Counted from the stretch's first letter, positions 39,158 to 49,806 are shown. The stretch is 64,000 nucleotides of DNA from Acinetobacter sichuanensis (GCF_003024515.2 NZ_PYIX02000001.1:186001-250000), one strand, 5' to 3'. Made by a program: numbers and translations. Notes: generated by a model not told the origin, from the sequence alone.

Positions 39158-39209
39158 GCTTAAGCAGTGTTTTTTCAAGCGAAATCATTGGAAAAACTGT
39201 GGAGAATGC

Positions 39210-40589
39210 ATGAATCTGCTACTTATTGGTGTGTTATTGGCTCTTGTAGCAATTGCGTATCAAATCGGATTGAGTAAAAGTCGAAATATAGCGGGTAAGG
39301 GGAAAAACTCAGCAACCTTACATTCACGCCCAGGCTATTATGGGGCATTGGTTGCCTTGTGGTGTGGTATACCTGCTTTTTTGATTTTGATTGTATGGAA
39401 TCTGGTTGAACCTAACTTATTAAAACAAATAATTTTAAATCATATACCTGCATCAGTTGTAGCATCTTCAGATCATGCCAGTATTCAAGTTCTTGTTGAG
39501 CGTGTGAAAGCCATTGCATCTGGTTTTGGGGTAAGTGATACGCCAGCAGCTTATGAAGTAGCTGCTGCCGCAGAATTAAAGAAAGTACAAACAATTGGTG
39601 CCTTCGCCAAATTTGCTGTTGTCATTTGTGTTGCACTCTTGGGATTAGTTTGGGCGAAAAAACGTGTTGAACAACAATATCGAGCACGTAACAAAGTTGA
39701 GAAAGCAATTAATGTTAGCTTAGCATTGTGTTCAGGTGTTGCGATCTTAACGACCGTTGGCATCGTGATGTCAATGTTCAGTGAAGCTATGCGCTTTTTC
39801 CAGTTTGTAAGTCCTCTTGACTTTTTCTTAGGTACTGAATGGAATCCTGGTTTTAGTACCTCGGGGAGTGCTGAAGGAAGTTATGGTTTATTACCATTAC
39901 TTTGGGGCACACTGATGGTTAGTATAGTGGCTTTATTGGTTGCTGTACCTGTAGGCTTAATGATTGCAATTTATCTTGCTGAATATGCTTCACCACGTTT
40001 GCGTTCATGGGCAAAACCTGCAATTGAGATTTTGGCGGGTATTCCAACAATTGTATATGGCGTATTTGCCTTAATGATCATTGGTCCATTTTTTAAAATG
40101 GCAGGTGATGCAATTGGACTTAATATCAATGCAACAAGTGCGTTAACCGCAGGTTTTGTCATGGGTATTATGATTATCCCATTTGTATCATCCCTTTCAG
40201 ATGACATTATCACTCAAGTACCACGTGCTTTGCGTGATGGTTCTTTAGGTTTAGGCGCAACGAAGTCAGAAACCATTCGTCGTGTAGTGATGCCAGCGGC
40301 ATTACCAGGGATTATTGGTGCATTTTTACTTGCTGCATCTCGTGCTATTGGTGAAACCATGATCGTGGTTTTAGCGGCAGGAAATAGCCCATTGTTACAT
40401 GTCAATCCATTAGAAGCAGTGTCTACAGTGACTGTAACTATTGTCAATCAATTAACAGGTGATACAGACTTTGCAAGCCCACAAGCATTGGTTGCATTTG
40501 CCTTAGGTCTAACACTGTTTGTCATTACACTGGGTCTAAATATTGTTGCACTTTATATTGTGCGTAAATACCGTGAGCAATACGAATGA
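39210..40589 (+). CDS. pstC: phosphate ABC transporter permease PstC
   Basis: 459-residue inner-membrane permease, longer than E. coli PstC (319). The extra length is an N-terminal region with additional transmembrane segments and a loop. The transport domain has the EAA-type loop 'DDIITQVPRALRDGSLGLGA' and 'ASRAIGETMIVVLAAG'. GGAG five bases before ATG 39210 fixes the start. The last four bases overlap pstA (ATGA). Confidence 0.93.
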   Translation: MNLLLIGVLLALVAIAYQIGLSKSRNIAGKGKNSATLHSRPGYYGALVALWCGIPAFLILIVWNLVEPNLLKQIILNHIPASVVASSDHASIQVLVERVKAIASGFGVSDTPAAYEVAAAAELKKVQTIGAFAKFAVVICVALLGLVWAKKRVEQQYRARNKVEKAINVSLALCSGVAILTTVGIVMSMFSEAMRFFQFVSPLDFFLGTEWNPGFSTSGSAEGSYGLLPLLWGTLMVSIVALLVAVPVGLMIAIYLAEYASPRLRSWAKPAIEILAGIPTIVYGVFALMIIGPFFKMAGDAIGLNINATSALTAGFVMGIMIIPFVSSLSDDIITQVPRALRDGSLGLGATKSETIRRVVMPAALPGIIGAFLLAASRAIGETMIVVLAAGNSPLLHVNPLEAVSTVTVTIVNQLTGDTDFASPQALVAFALGLTLFVITLGLNIVALYIVRKYREQYE

Positions 40590-41980
40590 GTACATCAAAT
40601 ACATCTCCAGTGGATCAAAATGTATTTGATCCTCGTGCAGCAGCAGAGCTTCGTGAAAAACGTAAAGCAAAAATTGCGAAATCTTTGGCTTCGCGTCATC
40701 GTACAGAAAAAGCATTTCGTTTCTTTGGTTTAACCTCAGTCATTATTGGTCTTGCTTTTGTTGCTTTACTTTTTGGCAGTATTTTGGCAAAAGGTTTACC
40801 TGCATTTTGGCAAGCGAGTATTAATGTTCCTGTATATTTTGATCCTAAAGTGATTGATGCAGGGCCACAACCTACTCAAGCCGCAAATGAAGCACCTGCT
40901 CATTTTCAGGAACGCTATGTTGAATGGCAAACAAAAATGGGTATGGTGGATTGGGATGCATTACTTGTAAATGGTATGATTACAAAAGACCCTAAATTGG
41001 CGGAACATCGTGATGATTTAGGGAGTATTTATACTAGCTCTGAAGCATATCGTTTGCGTGATATGGTCTTTAAAGATCCAGCATTGATTGGGCAAAAGCG
41101 TGATGTCAAAATTTTAGCTGATGCCAATGTGGATGTATGGCTTGCGGGTAATATCGACCGAAATCTTCCTGATGACCAACAGCAGCTTAGTCCTGAAGTA
41201 CGTAAGCTAGCAGATTCGATGAGTGCGTCTGGCGTTATTGATCGTACGTTTAATATGCAATTATTTACAAATCCAGACTCGCGTAGTTCTCCTGCAACTG
41301 CAGGTCTTGCTGGTGCATTCATGGGTTCATTGTTCATGATGCTGATCGTTATTTTTATCTCGATTCCGATTGGGGTAGCAAGTGCGATTTATTTAGAAGA
41401 ATTTGCTAAACAAAATTGGCTAACTGACATTATTGAAGTCAATATTAACAACTTAGCAGCCGTACCTTCTATTGTGTTCGGTTTGCTTGGTGCTTCAATT
41501 TTTGTTGGTTGGATGCATATGCCAATTTCAGCTCCATTGGTTGGTGGTTTAGTGCTAAGTTTAATGACTTTGCCAACGGTTATTATTACGACACGTGCAT
41601 CATTGAAAGCTGTGCCACCTTCTATTCGTCAAGCAGCTTTAGGTTTGGGTGCTTCACGTATACAAACCATTTTCCATCATGTCTTACCTTTGGCTTTACC
41701 GGGTATTTTAACAGGTGCAATTATTGGTGTTGCACAGGCATTAGGTGAAACTGCACCTTTATTGTTGATTGGTATGAGTGCCTTTGTTGCAAATATTCCG
41801 GCAACGCCTTTAGATCAGTCAACAGCTTTACCTGTTCAAGTGTTTTTATGGCAAGGCAATGAATTACGTAACTTCTTTGAAGGACGTACCGCAGCAGCCA
41901 TTATTGTATTGCTTGGTTTGATGATTTTACTCAATAGCTTCGCAATTTGGTTACGTAAAAAGTTTGAAGTACGTTGGTAA
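40586..41980 (+). CDS. pstA: phosphate ABC transporter permease PstA
   Basis: 464-residue permease, again longer than E. coli PstA because of a hydrophilic insertion of about 170 residues between the first transmembrane helix (about 47-68) and the next (about 248). The transport domain carries '[22 protein letters not shown]' and '[17 protein letters not shown]'. The stop is 13 bases before the pstB ATG. Confidence 0.92.
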   Translation: MSTSNTSPVDQNVFDPRAAAELREKRKAKIAKSLASRHRTEKAFRFFGLTSVIIGLAFVALLFGSILAKGLPAFWQASINVPVYFDPKVIDAGPQPTQAANEAPAHFQERYVEWQTKMGMVDWDALLVNGMITKDPKLAEHRDDLGSIYTSSEAYRLRDMVFKDPALIGQKRDVKILADANVDVWLAGNIDRNLPDDQQQLSPEVRKLADSMSASGVIDRTFNMQLFTNPDSRSSPATAGLAGAFMGSLFMMLIVIFISIPIGVASAIYLEEFAKQNWLTDIIEVNINNLAAVPSIVFGLLGASIFVGWMHMPISAPLVGGLVLSLMTLPTVIITTRASLKAVPPSIRQAALGLGASRIQTIFHHVLPLALPGILTGAIIGVAQALGETAPLLLIGMSAFVANIPATPLDQSTALPVQVFLWQGNELRNFFEGRTAAAIIVLLGLMILLNSFAIWLRKKFEVRW

Positions 41981-41993
41981 TCAAGGACAAAAT

Positions 41994-42908
41994 ATGAGTA
42001 CTCTAGATATTAAAAATTCCTTAAAAAAGGATCAGACAGTGAATCAAGATCACACACAATTTACGACTCAAGATACTGAACATAAACGTCCAGCAACTTC
42101 ATTTGTTTCTCAATTTGAGTCAAATACTGCACCTAAGAAAGACCAAGCAACAACAGTCAAAATCAGTGCGCAAGATGCACATGTATATTATGGTGACTTT
42201 GAAGCGATCAAAGGTATTGATTTGCAGATTTATGAAAATGAAGTCATTGCATTTATTGGTCCGTCAGGTTGTGGTAAATCAACATTTTTACGTACTTTAA
42301 ATCGTATGAATGACACCATTGATGGCTGTCGTGTGACAGGTAAAGTTACGCTAGATAATCAAGATATTTATGATCCTAATTTAGACGTTGTTTTATTACG
42401 CGCTCAAGTGGGTATGGTTTTCCAAAAACCAAATCCATTTCCAAAGTCAATTTTTGATAATGTTGCTTATGGTCCAAAACTACATGGTTTGGCACGTGAT
42501 AAATATGACATGGAAGAAATTGTAGAAAACAGTTTACGTAAAGCTGGTTTATGGGAAGAGGTGAAGGATCGTCTGAACCAGCCGGGAACAGGTTTATCAG
42601 GTGGTCAACAACAACGTTTGTGTATTGCACGTACGATTGCTGTGAGCCCTGAAGTCATTTTGATGGATGAACCATGTTCTGCACTTGACCCAATTGCGAC
42701 TGCAAAAGTTGAGGAGTTAATTTCTGAACTGTCAGCACAATATACGATCGCCATTGTTACGCACTCAATGCAACAAGCAGCGCGTGTATCTGACCGTACT
42801 GCTTATTTCCATTTAGGCGATTTGATTGAAGTAAATTCAACAGAAAAAGTATTTACTCAGCCTGACCATCAGCTTACTGAAGCTTATATTACAGGTCGTT
42901 TTGGTTAA
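41994..42908 (+). CDS. pstB: phosphate ABC transporter ATP-binding protein
   Basis: 304-residue ATPase. Walker A '[20 protein letters not shown]', signature '[16 protein letters not shown]', Walker B '[14 protein letters not shown]', and the H-loop '[14 protein letters not shown]' are all present. There is an N-terminal hydrophilic tail of about 50 residues compared with E. coli. AAGGA six bases before ATG 41994 fixes the start. No phoU follows. Confidence 0.95.
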   Translation: MSTLDIKNSLKKDQTVNQDHTQFTTQDTEHKRPATSFVSQFESNTAPKKDQATTVKISAQDAHVYYGDFEAIKGIDLQIYENEVIAFIGPSGCGKSTFLRTLNRMNDTIDGCRVTGKVTLDNQDIYDPNLDVVLLRAQVGMVFQKPNPFPKSIFDNVAYGPKLHGLARDKYDMEEIVENSLRKAGLWEEVKDRLNQPGTGLSGGQQQRLCIARTIAVSPEVILMDEPCSALDPIATAKVEELISELSAQYTIAIVTHSMQQAARVSDRTAYFHLGDLIEVNSTEKVFTQPDHQLTEAYITGRFG

Positions 42909-42946
42909 TTTACTGATTTAAATATTTTGTTAATGATCTAATCAAT

Positions 42947-42980
42947 AAAAAAAGCCTCTGATAAATTCAGAGGCTTTTTT
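42947..42980. terminator. intrinsic terminator at the end of pstSCAB
   Basis: GCCTCTGA - TAAAT - TCAGAGGC with A-run before and T6 after. It lies between convergent pstB and the Lon-like gene and can serve both. Confidence 0.92.
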
Positions 42981-42998
42981 GATGGGGAAATGTTGGGT

Positions 42999-45623
42999 TT
43001 AGGTATTTTTATGCGTTAAAGCAGCATCTGTTTCATTACTGTCAACTTCATCTTTAGCAGCTTTCTTCTTGGCATCTTTAGCTTTTTTCTTCTTTTTTTT
43101 CTTTTTCTTTGGTTTTTCCTCGATTTCTATACCATCTTCAAGCGCTTGCCAATATTCAAGTTGTGCCATGACTGCGGCATAAATCGAATTTTTACTGTAA
43201 CGCCCTTTTTTATCTAAAGTTCCAACAGGGCGCGCCATCAGAATTTCAAGTGCTTGGTCAATGGTATCAATAGCATGAATATGGAACTGACCTGTTTCAA
43301 CAGATTCAATTACATCTTGGCGTAACATCAAATGTTGCATATTTTGACGAGGAATAATCACACCTTGTTTGCCTGTAAAACCTTGTAATTTACACGCATC
43401 AAAGAAGCCTTCAATTTTGGCATTGACACCACCAATGGGTTGAACTTGTCCTAACTGATTCATAGAGCCTGTAATTGCCCATGATTGATCAATAGGAATT
43501 TGACTGATCGCTGAGATTAATGCGGAAAGTTCAGCAACAGTGGCACTATCACCATCAACTTGCCCATAACTTTGCTCGAAGGCAAGCGCAGCAGAGAAGT
43601 GCAGAATCTGTTCACGTCCAAAGTGAGCTTTTAAGAAGCTCGACATCAGCAAAACGCCTTTAGCATGTAAAGAACCACCGAGTTCGACACTACGTTCAAT
43701 ATCAAGGATATCACCACCACCTTGATAGACGGAAGCAGTCAAGCGAGAAGGTAGACCAAATTCTACATCAGCATATTGAATTACTGAGAGTGCATTAATT
43801 TGACCTAAACGATGACCTTTGGTTTCAATCAGTTGTGTGCCACGAGACAAATCTTGCCAGTATAGCTCCCGTAAATAGCCTAAGCGATATTGACGGTGTT
43901 TGAGTGCTGTATTGATATGATGTGAGGTGACAAGTTTTTGTTCCATCTGTGCAGCATGATGGTGTGATTCACGAATTAAGTCACCTAAAGTTAAAGCATG
44001 TAATGATAATGAACTTTGATCTTCAGCTTGACGACTTGAATCCGTTAATAAAGCAGCAAGAGCAGAGCGGTCAAATGGCAAAAGTTTATCTTGTTGCACA
44101 TAGTCTGCAATCAACTGCATATAAGCTTGTTCGTTGTCATCATTGCGTTGTAAGGTATCGGTAAAATCAGCACGAATTTTAAAAACACTGCCAAGCTCTG
44201 GTTCAAGTTCTAATATTTCATAATAAACTTCAGGCTCAGCCAATAAAACCACTTTAATATCTAGCGGAATTGGCGCAGGCTCAATCGAAATACTGCCTGT
44301 TAAAGTCAGCATATGTTCTAAAGATGAGAGCTTGAGTTGCCCAGATTTTAAAGCGCGTTTTAGACCTTGCCACGCATAAGGTTGTTCTAAAAGATGCTCT
44401 GCCTCTAAAATTAAAAAACCACCATTGGCTTGATGCAATGCTCCTGGACGAATCAAAGTAAAATCTGTCGTGATGGTGCCATTTTGAGTGAGTTGCTCAA
44501 CATGTCCTAACAGATTGTAATGCGTTGGAAAATCATCAAAGATCACAGGCGCGCCAGAATTTAACTTATGACTGACAACAACATTGGCTTGATAACGTGA
44601 AGGTACATGATTAAATAAAGCAGGTGAAAATTCATCACCTTCTTGATCTAAAATGGTTTCGACATTGTCAATAATATCGGCTGCATAGAGTTTGAGATAT
44701 TGTTCTAAGCCTTCAATTGCTTCAAATTTATTGCGAATTAATTCTATACGTGGAATGACAACTTGTTTGGCAATATCACGATTAAGTTCAGAAACTTGAT
44801 CACGCGCATCATCTTCAAGGTCACCCAACTGTAAGCCAAGACGATCGAGTTTTTTATCCATGTAACGGATATTGGCAGAGATTTCTGCACGCTGTTTGCT
44901 ATCAAGTGCATTTAAATCGTCTTGAGATAACTCTAAAACTTGATTATCTACCACATGAATAGGAACAAAAATATGTTCATCATTATGATTAATCAGTTTT
45001 AAGTCGAGTTTTTCACCTTCTTTGGTGAGTTCACCCAAAGCAAGTTGTTGTTCATTACCTGTGATTTGACGAATATTTTCAATGCGATTGTGATAGGTTT
45101 CAGCACTAAAACGACGTTCTAATTGTTTTAAAATCGTTTTCCATGTTTGATGCAATAAAGCTTGAAATTTTGCACCTTGACTGGCAGGAAAGCGTAGGGC
45201 GATCGGCTGTCGTGCATGTTTGAAGTTGTTGACATACACCCAGTCGTCAGGTGTAGACATGGTTTTAGCATGTTGTTGCAGTAAACGCTTAATCATGGTC
45301 TTCTTGCCAAGACCTGCTGTGCCGACTGCAAAAATATTATAGCCTGAATAAGGCAGGGCAATACCTGCTTCAACCGAAGCCTTAGCGCGATCTTGACCCA
45401 AAAAGTTATTTAACGGTTTGATTCTTTTGGTTGAGGATGGAATCGTAGCGTAATTTGGAATATGGGTCAGTTGTTCTGGTTTTAGTGCAGTTTGTGTCAA
45501 AGTATTCTTGATGTCCGTTTGATCAAAAGCTGAAGGTAATGTGTTTTCGATTTGTTGTAATGTGGTTGGCGTTGCTGGAGTTGAAACAGTCGTTGAGCTT
45601 AATTGATCGTGTCTTTGGGTCAC
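42999..45623 (-). CDS. Lon-like AAA+ ATP-dependent protease (LonB/YcbZ type)
   Basis: 874-residue protein with an AAA+ domain (Walker A 'VGTAGLGKKTMIK' near residue 98; 'GGFLILEAEHLLEQP' Walker-B-like near 405) and a C-terminal Lon protease domain. The catalytic serine is in 'QVDGDSATVAELSA' (about S692) and the lysine in 'GGVNAKIEGFFDACK' (about K736). This is the LonB/YcbZ group, shorter in the N-terminal domain than LonA. The C-terminal tail is strikingly basic, with a long lysine run near 838-850. The start is GTG without a clear Shine-Dalgarno. Confidence 0.88.
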   Translation of the reverse strand: MTQRHDQLSSTTVSTPATPTTLQQIENTLPSAFDQTDIKNTLTQTALKPEQLTHIPNYATIPSSTKRIKPLNNFLGQDRAKASVEAGIALPYSGYNIFAVGTAGLGKKTMIKRLLQQHAKTMSTPDDWVYVNNFKHARQPIALRFPASQGAKFQALLHQTWKTILKQLERRFSAETYHNRIENIRQITGNEQQLALGELTKEGEKLDLKLINHNDEHIFVPIHVVDNQVLELSQDDLNALDSKQRAEISANIRYMDKKLDRLGLQLGDLEDDARDQVSELNRDIAKQVVIPRIELIRNKFEAIEGLEQYLKLYAADIIDNVETILDQEGDEFSPALFNHVPSRYQANVVVSHKLNSGAPVIFDDFPTHYNLLGHVEQLTQNGTITTDFTLIRPGALHQANGGFLILEAEHLLEQPYAWQGLKRALKSGQLKLSSLEHMLTLTGSISIEPAPIPLDIKVVLLAEPEVYYEILELEPELGSVFKIRADFTDTLQRNDDNEQAYMQLIADYVQQDKLLPFDRSALAALLTDSSRQAEDQSSLSLHALTLGDLIRESHHHAAQMEQKLVTSHHINTALKHRQYRLGYLRELYWQDLSRGTQLIETKGHRLGQINALSVIQYADVEFGLPSRLTASVYQGGGDILDIERSVELGGSLHAKGVLLMSSFLKAHFGREQILHFSAALAFEQSYGQVDGDSATVAELSALISAISQIPIDQSWAITGSMNQLGQVQPIGGVNAKIEGFFDACKLQGFTGKQGVIIPRQNMQHLMLRQDVIESVETGQFHIHAIDTIDQALEILMARPVGTLDKKGRYSKNSIYAAVMAQLEYWQALEDGIEIEEKPKKKKKKKKKAKDAKKKAAKDEVDSNETDAALTHKNT

Positions 45624-45806
45624 AGGTGAAATCCAAAACTAAATGTGAAATTGAAAGTTTAAAGGTATACAGGAATGATACTAAAGATCAAGCGTCAAAA
45701 ACGGAAATATCTGTAAAAGCTGTGCTCTGTTGCATAAAAATGATTGAAACTCGAAGCATTAAGCGGTTGAATAGCACTATTTCATTTTTCAGAAAATAAT
45801 AACGCA

Positions 45807-47975
45807 ATGTCATCGTCAAGTTCTGAGCAAACATCGGCACAACATCAAGGATGGATCGCTGCTTTTAAAGCATTTTTAGATCGTCGTGCCCTCATCATGT
45901 TATTTTTAGGTTTTTCAGCAGGAATTCCTATTTTATTGATTTTCTCGAGTCTATCTCTATGGTTAGGTGAAGCAGGAATTGATAAAAGTGCAGTCACATT
46001 TTTTAGTTGGGCTGCATTAGGTTATTCATTCAAATTTGTTTGGGCACCTTTGATTGATGAAATTCCACTCCCTTTACTGACCAAAAAACTAGGTCGAAGA
46101 CGTGCTTGGTTGTTGGTTGCACAAGTGCTTATTATCTGTGCAATTTGTATCATGGCAATGACAAATCCTGCCAATGGACAGTTCGCACTTTATCAAATGG
46201 CAATTGGTGCTGTGTTACTCGGTTTTTCAGCCGCAACACAAGATATTGTCATAGATGCTTATCGTATTGAACTTGCTGAAACAGAAATGCAGACCATTTT
46301 GGCATCCACTTATAATGCAGGTTATCGAATCGGCATGATTATTGCGGGCGCAGGTGCATTATTCTTGGCTGCAAAACTTGGTACAGCCAAAGGTAATTAT
46401 ATTTATGAGGCTTGGAGATATACGTATTTAGCAATGGCAGCAGTCATGTGCGTTGGCGTTATGACAACACTATGTATTCGCGAGCCACAGGTTAACCGTG
46501 TAGATAAGCATTATAAAAATACAGATTATTATCGCTTGGTTGCGGTATTTTTCGTTGCTGTGATCACTTTTATTGGTTGCTATTATTTTTCTGATGATTT
46601 GGTGCAACATTTACAAACTGAATGGAAAATTAATGATAATTTTCTTAAGTTTTTAATGGAAACATTGCGCTTTTTAGGTTCAGGCGCAGCAGCCATTGGC
46701 GTAGCAATTATGCTGATTCGTGCAGGTCTTGTAAATTCGCAGATGGCATATGAAACTTGGGTCAATCCAATCGCAGATTTCTTTAGACGCTATGGGGTGA
46801 AACTTGCATTAGTTTTACTATTACTTATTGGTTTTTATCGAATTTCTGACATTATTGCTGGGGTGATTTCTAATGTATACTACCAAGATTTAAACTTTAG
46901 CAAAGAACAAATTGCCGAGGCTGTTAAAGTTTATGGTGTTATTTTTAGTTTAGTCGGTGGTTTTTTAGGTGGTTTACTTGCACAACGGATGAATATCATG
47001 AAATTGATGTTTGTTGGTGCGGTATTAGCAAGTTCAACAAACTTGATTTTTATTGGTTTAGTCAACTCAGGCAAACCGATGGATCAAGTTATAGTACAGG
47101 TTGGGCAGCAACAGTTTACAGCTACACCTGATGAAGTGGGTTATTGGAAAGTTCAAGTTCCTAATCAAGTTTTGGCAAGTAGTCAAAATGTGAGTATTTC
47201 AACACAATATCAAGACAAATCTGAACAGAGACAAGTACAACTTCCTTATTTAAAAGATACTGGCACAGCGCAAATTCAACTCTTACCGCTGACCAGTGAT
47301 AACCAATTATCTACTGCTGAATTAAAGCAAAATATTGTGGTGAAAGGGCAGTTACTTGGGGTGAATACAAGTGATTTAAACGCTGAGCAGCCGATTACGT
47401 TAAAGTTGGATACTAAAGAATATCCTGCAAAAATAGATAAAGATGGCTTTTTCACAGGCTCGATTGATGCTCAAGACTTACAAGCTTCTACATCAAAAAA
47501 TGTCAGTGCAATGGTCAATTTTAATCAAAATCATCAGCATTTAGTTACACAACAAAACTATCAATTGGTGAATAGCACATCGACGTTAGATATTGATATT
47601 CAACCTTTAAAACCAATTGTTGTTGGTCATAACGACGCTGTTGAAATTAAAGGTAAAGTGATTGAAAAATATAGTTCAAATTGGCTATATTTCGCCATTA
47701 TTGTTGATAATTTAGCATCAGGTTTGGCAGGTGCAGCTTTTATTGCATTTTTATCAAGTCTCACCAGTGTTTCATTTACAGCCGTACAGTATGCGATCTT
47801 TAGTTCTTTAATGACTTTAACACCAAAAATTTTAGGTGGTTATTCAGGTACAATTGTTACCAATATTGGTTATCCAAAATTTTTCTTAATGACAACTTTA
47901 ATTGGTATCCCGATTTTGATACTTGTTGTTTGGGTCGGAAAATTGTTAAGAGATCACCAGAAATCACAAGGATAG
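45807..47975 (+). CDS. ampG: AmpG-family muropeptide permease with a large soluble insertion
   Basis: 722-residue MFS transporter of the AmpG family, which imports anhydro-muropeptides for cell-wall recycling and beta-lactamase induction. 'LLIFSSLSLWLGEAGIDKSA', 'WAPLIDEIPLP' and 'AATQDIVIDAYRIE' match AmpG. E. coli AmpG is 491 residues. The difference is mostly one soluble block at about residues 424-622, between transmembrane helices, with 'YWKVQVPNQVL', 'VVKGQLLGVNTSDL' and 'AVEIKGKVIEKY' strands that look Ig-like. Transport resumes at 'FAIIVDNLASGLAGAAFIAF'. No frameshift is seen; the frame is continuous. Confidence 0.85.
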   Translation: MSSSSSEQTSAQHQGWIAAFKAFLDRRALIMLFLGFSAGIPILLIFSSLSLWLGEAGIDKSAVTFFSWAALGYSFKFVWAPLIDEIPLPLLTKKLGRRRAWLLVAQVLIICAICIMAMTNPANGQFALYQMAIGAVLLGFSAATQDIVIDAYRIELAETEMQTILASTYNAGYRIGMIIAGAGALFLAAKLGTAKGNYIYEAWRYTYLAMAAVMCVGVMTTLCIREPQVNRVDKHYKNTDYYRLVAVFFVAVITFIGCYYFSDDLVQHLQTEWKINDNFLKFLMETLRFLGSGAAAIGVAIMLIRAGLVNSQMAYETWVNPIADFFRRYGVKLALVLLLLIGFYRISDIIAGVISNVYYQDLNFSKEQIAEAVKVYGVIFSLVGGFLGGLLAQRMNIMKLMFVGAVLASSTNLIFIGLVNSGKPMDQVIVQVGQQQFTATPDEVGYWKVQVPNQVLASSQNVSISTQYQDKSEQRQVQLPYLKDTGTAQIQLLPLTSDNQLSTAELKQNIVVKGQLLGVNTSDLNAEQPITLKLDTKEYPAKIDKDGFFTGSIDAQDLQASTSKNVSAMVNFNQNHQHLVTQQNYQLVNSTSTLDIDIQPLKPIVVGHNDAVEIKGKVIEKYSSNWLYFAIIVDNLASGLAGAAFIAFLSSLTSVSFTAVQYAIFSSLMTLTPKILGGYSGTIVTNIGYPKFFLMTTLIGIPILILVVWVGKLLRDHQKSQG

Positions 47976-48023
47976 AAAAAAGTAATTTATGTAATATCAT
48001 GAATACGTTGTAAGGTTTAAATG

Positions 48024-48056
48024 CCGATTCGATCTACAAGATTGAGTCGGTTTTTT
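48024..48056 (+). terminator. intrinsic terminator of ampG
   Basis: 11-bp stem CCGATTCGATC / GATTGAGTCGG with two G-T pairs, followed by T6. Confidence 0.82.
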
Positions 48057-48203
48057 ATTTTTATTGGTTTAGAGCAAAGTAAAATGATACTGAAAATTAA
48101 ACATTCATCATTATTTTTATATTTCATTTGAAGCAATAAATTGAAATGTGAATGCGCATTGCCTATATTGAGAGATTAGTATTTGTTAATTAGGAAATCT
48201 ATC

Positions 48204-48605
48204 ATGCGCATGCTACATACCATGTTACGTGTAGGCAATTTAGAACAATCTTTGGCGTTCTATACTGAAGTACTCGGTATGACTTTACTTCGCAAACGTG
48301 ACTATGAAGAAGGTCGTTTTACCTTAGCTTTTGTTGGTTATGGCAATGAAGAAAACAATACTGTTTTAGAGTTAACGCATAATTGGGATACATCAAGTTA
48401 TGACTTAGGAAATGCTTATGGTCATATCGCTATTGGTGTTGAAGATGCATATAAAGCCTGTGAAGAGATTAAAGCACGTGGTGGAAATGTTGTGCGTGAA
48501 GCTGGTCCGATGAAGGGCGGTGTAACTGTGATTGCATTTGTAGAAGATCCTGATGGTTATAAAGTTGAACTTATTCAACAAGATCAAGATGCACGTAATA
48601 ATTAA
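48204..48605 (+). CDS. gloA: lactoylglutathione lyase (glyoxalase I)
   Basis: 133-residue GloA, which turns the methylglyoxal-glutathione hemithioacetal into S-lactoylglutathione. The four metal ligands are at the E. coli positions: H5, E56, H74 and E122. AGGA eight bases before ATG 48204 fixes the start; seven upstream codons are rejected. Monocistronic. Confidence 0.95.
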   Translation: MRMLHTMLRVGNLEQSLAFYTEVLGMTLLRKRDYEEGRFTLAFVGYGNEENNTVLELTHNWDTSSYDLGNAYGHIAIGVEDAYKACEEIKARGGNVVREAGPMKGGVTVIAFVEDPDGYKVELIQQDQDARNN

Positions 48606-48708
48606 TAGCGTAAAATTGCGATACAACTTATATAAGAATATATTATATAAAGTTTAAGTGTCGAAATTAAATACTGAACATTTTGCTCAAAAAGTAGCTA
48701 TATTCAAG

Positions 48709-48763
48709 AAGCTCAGTAAGATAAAAGTTTACCTTTAGGTAAATTCATCTCACTGGGCTTTTT
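48709..48763 (+). terminator. long intrinsic terminator between gloA and the symporter gene
   Basis: Nested hairpin: AAGCTCAGT pairs with ACTGGGCTT, AGAT with ATCT, and an inner TTTACC - TTTA - GGTAAA stem, followed by TTT. It stands 104 bases after gloA. Confidence 0.78.
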
Positions 48764-48798
48764 AGCTTTTCTTTCATTCAAAAGACAGGATGTTTAAG

Positions 48799-49806
48799 AT
48801 GAATATTTTAAAAATACTCGCTTTGGATCGTTTCACAATTCTATTGATTGTGATGGTCATCTTGGCAACTTTTTTACCTGTACATGGTGTTGCTGCGGAC
48901 ATTTTTGGGAAAATAACCACTATTGCAATTGCCATTTTATTTTTTTTACATGGTGCAAAACTCTCAAGAGAAGCGATTATCGAAGGAGTATTACATTGGA
49001 AATTACACGCAGTTGTTTTTGCATTCACTTTTGCTGTATTTCCAATCATAGGTTTGTTGGCTAAACCAGTTTTATTACCATTACTTGGGCAAGAGTTGTA
49101 TTGGGGCTTTTTGTTTATGTGTTTCTTGCCTTCAACTGTCCAGTCTTCAATAGCATTTACATCAGTTGCACGAGGGAATGTCGCGGCTGCGGTGTGTAGT
49201 GCTTCATTTTCAAACTTGATCGGGATGTTTATTACACCTGTAATGGTGAGTTTATTTATCTTTGGTCAATCTAAACATGATTATGACCCAACCTCATCAA
49301 TTATTGAAATTACTTTATTGCTTTTAGTGCCATTTATCGCGGGGCAGTTGTTACGTCCTTATGTATTTCCATTGATGCAAAAAGTTCCGAGTATTGTCAG
49401 AACTTTTGATCAGGGCACAATTCTGATGGTGGTCTATGGCGCATTTAGTGGTGCAGTTGTTGCAGGATTATGGCATCAGGTGAGTTGGACGACACTGACA
49501 TATTTAACATTGGCTTGTTCGATTTTTTTAACCATCATCATGCTTTTGGCTTTGTATATTCCCAAGTGGCTTGGTTTTAATAAAGCAGATCAAATCTCAA
49601 TTTTTTTCTGTGGTTCGAAGAAAACTTTGGCAAGTGGTGTGCCAATGGCGCAAATTCTATTTATTGGACAGCCGATCGGAATGATTGTTTTACCGATCAT
49701 GATCTTCCATCAAATCCAATTGATGGTCTGTGGTGTAATTGCGAACTATTGGTCTAAACAACACGATGAAAATAGTCAAACTCAAGAAAATTCTGTACTT
49801 GATTAG
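48799..49806 (+). CDS. bile acid:sodium symporter-family (YfeH/SBF-like) transporter
   Basis: 335-residue membrane protein of the SBF-like family with about ten transmembrane helices. Family marks: 'FFLHGAKLSREAIIEG', 'MCFLPSTVQSSIAFTSVARG' and 'FCGSKKTLASGVPMAQILF'. Members transport organic anions or solutes with sodium; the substrate of this type is not known. Two ATGs three codons apart are possible starts (48790, 48799); I take the second, which is better spaced from ACAGG. Confidence 0.85.
   Translation: MNILKILALDRFTILLIVMVILATFLPVHGVAADIFGKITTIAIAILFFLHGAKLSREAIIEGVLHWKLHAVVFAFTFAVFPIIGLLAKPVLLPLLGQELYWGFLFMCFLPSTVQSSIAFTSVARGNVAAAVCSASFSNLIGMFITPVMVSLFIFGQSKHDYDPTSSIIEITLLLLVPFIAGQLLRPYVFPLMQKVPSIVRTFDQGTILMVVYGAFSGAVVAGLWHQVSWTTLTYLTLACSIFLTIIMLLALYIPKWLGFNKADQISIFFCGSKKTLASGVPMAQILFIGQPIGMIVLPIMIFHQIQLMVCGVIANYWSKQHDENSQTQENSVLD

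Noticed and set aside
39156..39209. Eighteen-codon N-terminal extension of pstC
   Set aside because: It overlaps the pstS terminator T-run and has no ribosome-binding site, while the ATG at 39210 has GGAG five bases before it.
43080..43115. Possible frameshift in the polylysine coding run of the Lon-like gene
   Set aside because: The frame stays open and ends in a normal stop a short distance later; there is no sign of a broken gene.
45807..47975. AmpG as a fusion of two genes or a chimera
   Set aside because: Transmembrane helices before and after the insertion both fit AmpG, and codon use looks even throughout, so an internal domain insertion is simpler.
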